Origin: Lachnospiraceae bacterium
Lineage (GTDB): Bacteria; Bacillota; Clostridia; Lachnospirales; Lachnospiraceae
NCBI GenBank assembly: GCA_014804385.1
Contig: JAAUZW010000015.1
Span: forward strand, 67,001-72,430
DNA length: 5,430 bases
Direction: 5' to 3'
Positions 4,999 through 5,430 of this stretch are shown here, piece by piece. The notes under the pieces are model-generated. The model saw nothing but the letters and a program-made list of their open reading frames with translations, was not told where the DNA came from and did no database searches. The stretch's first letter is position 1, and each line of letters begins with the position of its first letter. The translations under genes were made by a program, and so were the position numbers.

Positions 4999-5430
4999 AT
5001 GAATAAGATAAAGATATATCTGGACACATCTGTGATTAGCTATCTTGACCAGCAGGATGCACCCGAAAGGATGAAAGAAACACAGGAAGTTTGGGAATTT
5101 TTCAAAGAAGGGCGGTATGAGGTATACATTTCCGATGTTGTAGTGTATGAGATCAACCAGTGCGGCAGGGAAAAACGGGAAACTCTGTTGGATTATTTAG
5201 ACCAGATAGAGTATAATATAATTGAGACAGATGAAGATACGGTAGACCTTGCCGAGAAATTCATAGACTTTGGCTTTTTAAAGAGAAAAAGCTATGATGA
5301 CTGCCGGCATATAGCGGCGGCGATCCTTGCAGGATGTGATTTCATCATATCATGGAATTTTAAGCATATTGTCAATGTGAAGACAATCCGAGGAATAAAA
5401 GCCATCACCACATATGAGGGCTATAAGGAT
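4999..5430 (+). CDS. PIN-domain nuclease, VapC-like toxin (3' end cut by window)
   Basis: 144 codons are visible and the frame runs off the right edge; family members of this shape are about 150-160 residues, so only a short tail is missing. The opening KIYLDTSVISYL gives the first acidic metal ligand (Asp9). VVVYEI supplies Glu51. YDDCRHIAAAILAGCD places Asp100/101 on the central helix and ends at Asp114. The following ISWNFKHIV (residues 117-125) is a hallmark of this PIN subgroup. These acidic residues coordinate Mg or Mn for RNA cleavage in VapC-type toxins, which usually attack tRNA or rRNA. The intact ligand set implies an active nuclease that needs an antitoxin. The 57-residue gene just upstream is the likely partner, though the 65-base gap is longer than the usual overlap in vapBC operons. 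Its target cannot be read from the sequence. Confidence 0.85.
   Translation, partial: MNKIKIYLDTSVISYLDQQDAPERMKETQEVWEFFKEGRYEVYISDVVVYEINQCGREKRETLLDYLDQIEYNIIETDEDTVDLAEKFIDFGFLKRKSYDDCRHIAAAILAGCDFIISWNFKHIVNVKTIRGIKAITTYEGYKD

Overview
The window looks like a gut-type, motile member of the Bacillota, most likely a Lachnospiraceae (inferred). The reasons are two cytoplasmic GH13_31 alpha-glucosidases in tandem, a sigma-28 (SigD-type) flagellar-class promoter, a ParM/StbA-like gene and a PrgI-type gene of the kind carried by Tn1549-like conjugative elements, and strong Gram-positive ribosome-binding sites. No 16S or other marker gene is present, so the family is a judgement from protein style.

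Left part (1-3276, plus strand): two full-size glycoside hydrolase family 13 enzymes overlap by 4 bases (ATGA). The first is cut by the left window edge and lacks about 22 N-terminal residues. Both carry the GH13_31 signature QPDLN and all catalytic residues. They differ at the residue after the nucleophile (Ala in the first, Val in the second), which suggests a division of labour between alpha-1,4- and alpha-1,6-linked glucosides. Neither looks secreted as far as can be seen, so they probably split imported malto- and isomalto-oligosaccharides in the cytoplasm.

Middle (3268-3625, minus strand): a convergent 87-residue, charged, helical protein of unknown function. It has its own terminator, which reaches into the end of the second hydrolase gene, and a near-consensus sigma-28 promoter (TAAA-N14-GCCGATAA) at a natural distance. 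This ties an orphan gene to the motility regulon.

Right part (about 3660-5430, plus strand): visibly more A/T-rich accessory DNA. It holds a noncoding stretch with a hairpin and a 10-bp tandem repeat, then a decayed integrative-element remnant. The remnant is the first ~123 codons of a parM/stbA-like gene joined, out of frame, to the last ~115 codons of a prgI-like conjugation gene. After it comes a compact toxin-antitoxin-like pair: a 57-residue protein resembling the VbhA antitoxin class, and a PIN-domain protein that runs off the right edge. The pairing of a VbhA-like small protein with a PIN nuclease rather than a Fic enzyme is the least ordinary arrangement in the window.
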